NCBI RefSeq assembly: GCF_947169445.1
Contig: NZ_CAMVPU010000117.1
Location: 1-6,261, forward strand
DNA length: 6,261 nt
Direction: 5' to 3'
From: an uncultured Butyrivibrio sp.
Lineage (GTDB): Bacteria > Bacillota > Clostridia > Lachnospirales > Lachnospiraceae
Positions 5,229-6,261 of this stretch are shown here, piece by piece. Position numbers and translations under genes: made by a program. A model generated the notes under the pieces. It ran no database searches, was not told where the DNA came from, and saw only the letters and a program-made list of their open reading frames with translations. The first letter of the stretch is position 1, and each line of letters starts with the position of its first letter.

Positions 5229-6101
5229 TCAGTGCGCTCCCCAAATGCTTTTCGACAGTGATCCTGTCTTAAACAGTGAGAAACACAGTACCACGGTGTA
5301 GCCCATCACTCGCCAGAGTGCAGATCGCAGATCAGATGCTACTGTTAACGTATTTACCAGTACAGCATAAATTGCAACGCACACCATGATGAAGAATCCC
5401 TGGAAAGCCAGTGCCAGAATACCTTTGATATAATTGGTCCCGATGCTGCCCCACTCCTTATTTGAGAGCGTTGCAAAGGGAACCGGTGCTACCGAAACAT
5501 ACAGATATATTTCGATCATACGTCCATACAAGATGACGGTTATCAATACGGACATGATCTTCATGCAGAATGTACAGAACATTGTCTCAATTCCAAGGGA
5601 GATAAGGTCACCTATGTCCATGCCGATCAGATATGCCCCATACATGGACTGTATCGTAGGCCCAATTTCAAGGCTTGTCGATGCCGTGATCGTTCCGGAA
5701 GCCGAAGCTACCATCTCGCCGCCGACGTCAAATACAGCCATGACGATATTTGATGTATTGCTGAGCAGAAGGACAGCTATGCATGCCTTGAACAGATACC
5801 TGAAGAACAGGCTTGTATCGAACTCGTGCATGTTGTTCTTGTCGATCACCATCGTGATCAGCTCATAACATAGGACATAAGTTATTATCAGCCCCGCTAT
5901 CGGTATAACCACCGTATCCGATAGCGTCTGTACCATAGTAAAAATGTTTGCGTTCCAGGTACTGGGAGTCTGACTGACCTCCCCGGCGATCGTCCCAACC
6001 TTTTCATTTACGTCTGTGAACATGCCGTTTAAGTTACTCATTACCCAGCCCCGTAACGCATCCCGTATGAATTCGGTTATCTTGTCTAATATAGCTCCCA
6101 T
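5229..6101 (-). CDS. VirB6/TrbL-like conjugal transfer protein, CD1112 type
   Basis: This is a 290-residue polytopic membrane protein. An amphipathic N-terminal region (1-60) is followed by about six hydrophobic segments at roughly 63-86, 100-123, 167-190, 193-212, 226-250 and 262-278, and the C-terminus ends FKTGSLSKSIWGAH, characteristic of the CD1112-type VirB6 family. The loop EIYLYVSVAPVPFATL near 197-212 is another recognisable stretch. VirB6/TrbL proteins form part of the inner-membrane channel of type IV secretion systems. The gene appears complete, at the usual length for this group. ATG at 6099-6101 follows the Maff2 stop by 16 bases; its ribosome site is weak (GTGAAAG), suggesting coupling to Maff2 translation. 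PrgI and VirB4 follow in the expected order. Confidence 0.9.
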   Translation of the reverse strand: MGAILDKITEFIRDALRGWVMSNLNGMFTDVNEKVGTIAGEVSQTPSTWNANIFTMVQTLSDTVVIPIAGLIITYVLCYELITMVIDKNNMHEFDTSLFFRYLFKACIAVLLLSNTSNIVMAVFDVGGEMVASASGTITASTSLEIGPTIQSMYGAYLIGMDIGDLISLGIETMFCTFCMKIMSVLITVILYGRMIEIYLYVSVAPVPFATLSNKEWGSIGTNYIKGILALAFQGFFIMVCVAIYAVLVNTLTVASDLRSALWRVMGYTVVLCFSLFKTGSLSKSIWGAH

Positions 6102-6117
6102 CAGCTATCTTTCACGC

Positions 6118-6261
6118 CTATGAAAATAGCGACGTCAACTGAGGGATTACCGTCTGTGCGATTATTACCACACCCCCGCCGGCCATGAGCTGTTTAATTC
6201 CTTGACTCTTAGCTCCGGGGTTGTCATTACCATAACCTTCAAGCAGATTTATTATGCCCCA
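6118..6261 (-). CDS. Maff2-family small membrane protein, 3' part
   Basis: The last 47 residues are visible, from WGIINLLEGYG to QLTSLFS with TAG at 6118-6120; the start lies beyond the window's right edge. The pattern GAKSQGIKQLMAGGGVVIIA, with a hydrophobic segment following, is typical of Maff2 proteins, short membrane proteins of about 60 residues encoded just upstream of the CD1112-type VirB6 gene in Clostridia conjugative elements. Their role is not established; a VirB2-like pilin or channel component has been suggested by position and size. Position here, 16 bases before the VirB6-like start, supports the call. Confidence 0.85.
   Translation of the reverse strand, partial: WGIINLLEGYGNDNPGAKSQGIKQLMAGGGVVIIAQTVIPQLTSLFS

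Noticed and set aside
5137..5244. Longer PrgI protein starting 36 codons upstream
   Set aside because: The extension has no ribosome site, overlaps the end of the VirB6-like gene and departs from the family's usual N-terminus, whereas the internal ATG has AAAGGTGG.
5434..5868. 144-codon open frame on the plus strand
   Set aside because: It lies entirely antisense to the VirB6-like gene, lacks a ribosome site and has no recognisable motif; it is a by-product of the real frame.

Overview
The window reads as part of a mobile or accessory region of a Clostridia genome, most likely Lachnospiraceae. The case rests on the right third, a transfer-gene block in the order Maff2, VirB6/TrbL (CD1112 type), PrgI, VirB4, which is the usual order in CD1107/CD1112-type integrative conjugative elements of gut Clostridia. 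AT-rich intergenic DNA, strong AGGAGG-type ribosome sites and intrinsic terminators with U runs also fit Firmicutes. Every gene I can support is on the minus strand, so transcription runs from high to low coordinates.

Layout from right to left. 6261-4245: end of a Maff2 gene, a complete VirB6-like channel protein, a complete PrgI-like protein, and only the first ~175 codons of a VirB4 ATPase. Around 4225-4265 the VirB4 frame breaks off and joins the C-terminal part of an unrelated protein (3788-4243). 3787-3404: AT-rich spacer with a possible sigma-28-type promoter facing right, then a terminator-ended structured RNA (copy 2), then a good sigma-A promoter. 3403-1463: an adenosine-deaminase-family gene broken by a one-base frameshift in a homopolymer, followed 40 bases later by a Nudix-GNAT fusion protein. 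1425-1216: strong promoter, a second and different multi-hairpin RNA, and a terminator. 1187-446: a two-gene toxin-antitoxin-like operon with a 59-residue protein and a zeta-type P-loop kinase. 444-241: a second copy of the first RNA, beginning at the toxin gene's stop codon and ending in a terminator. 240-1: no gene, but dense inverted repeats.

How the parts fit. The right block is the membrane part of a type IV secretion system whose motor gene is cut short, so the element looks decayed or rearranged here (or the contig is misjoined). The left 4.2 kb looks like accessory cargo: a nucleotide-metabolism pair (deaminase and Nudix-GNAT) and a kinase toxin module, interleaved with three structured RNAs of two families. 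One RNA ends about 20 bases before the toxin operon's ribosome site and another starts at the toxin gene's end. These RNAs are the least explained part of the window and the best candidates for something undescribed. I could not assign them to a known family from sequence alone.
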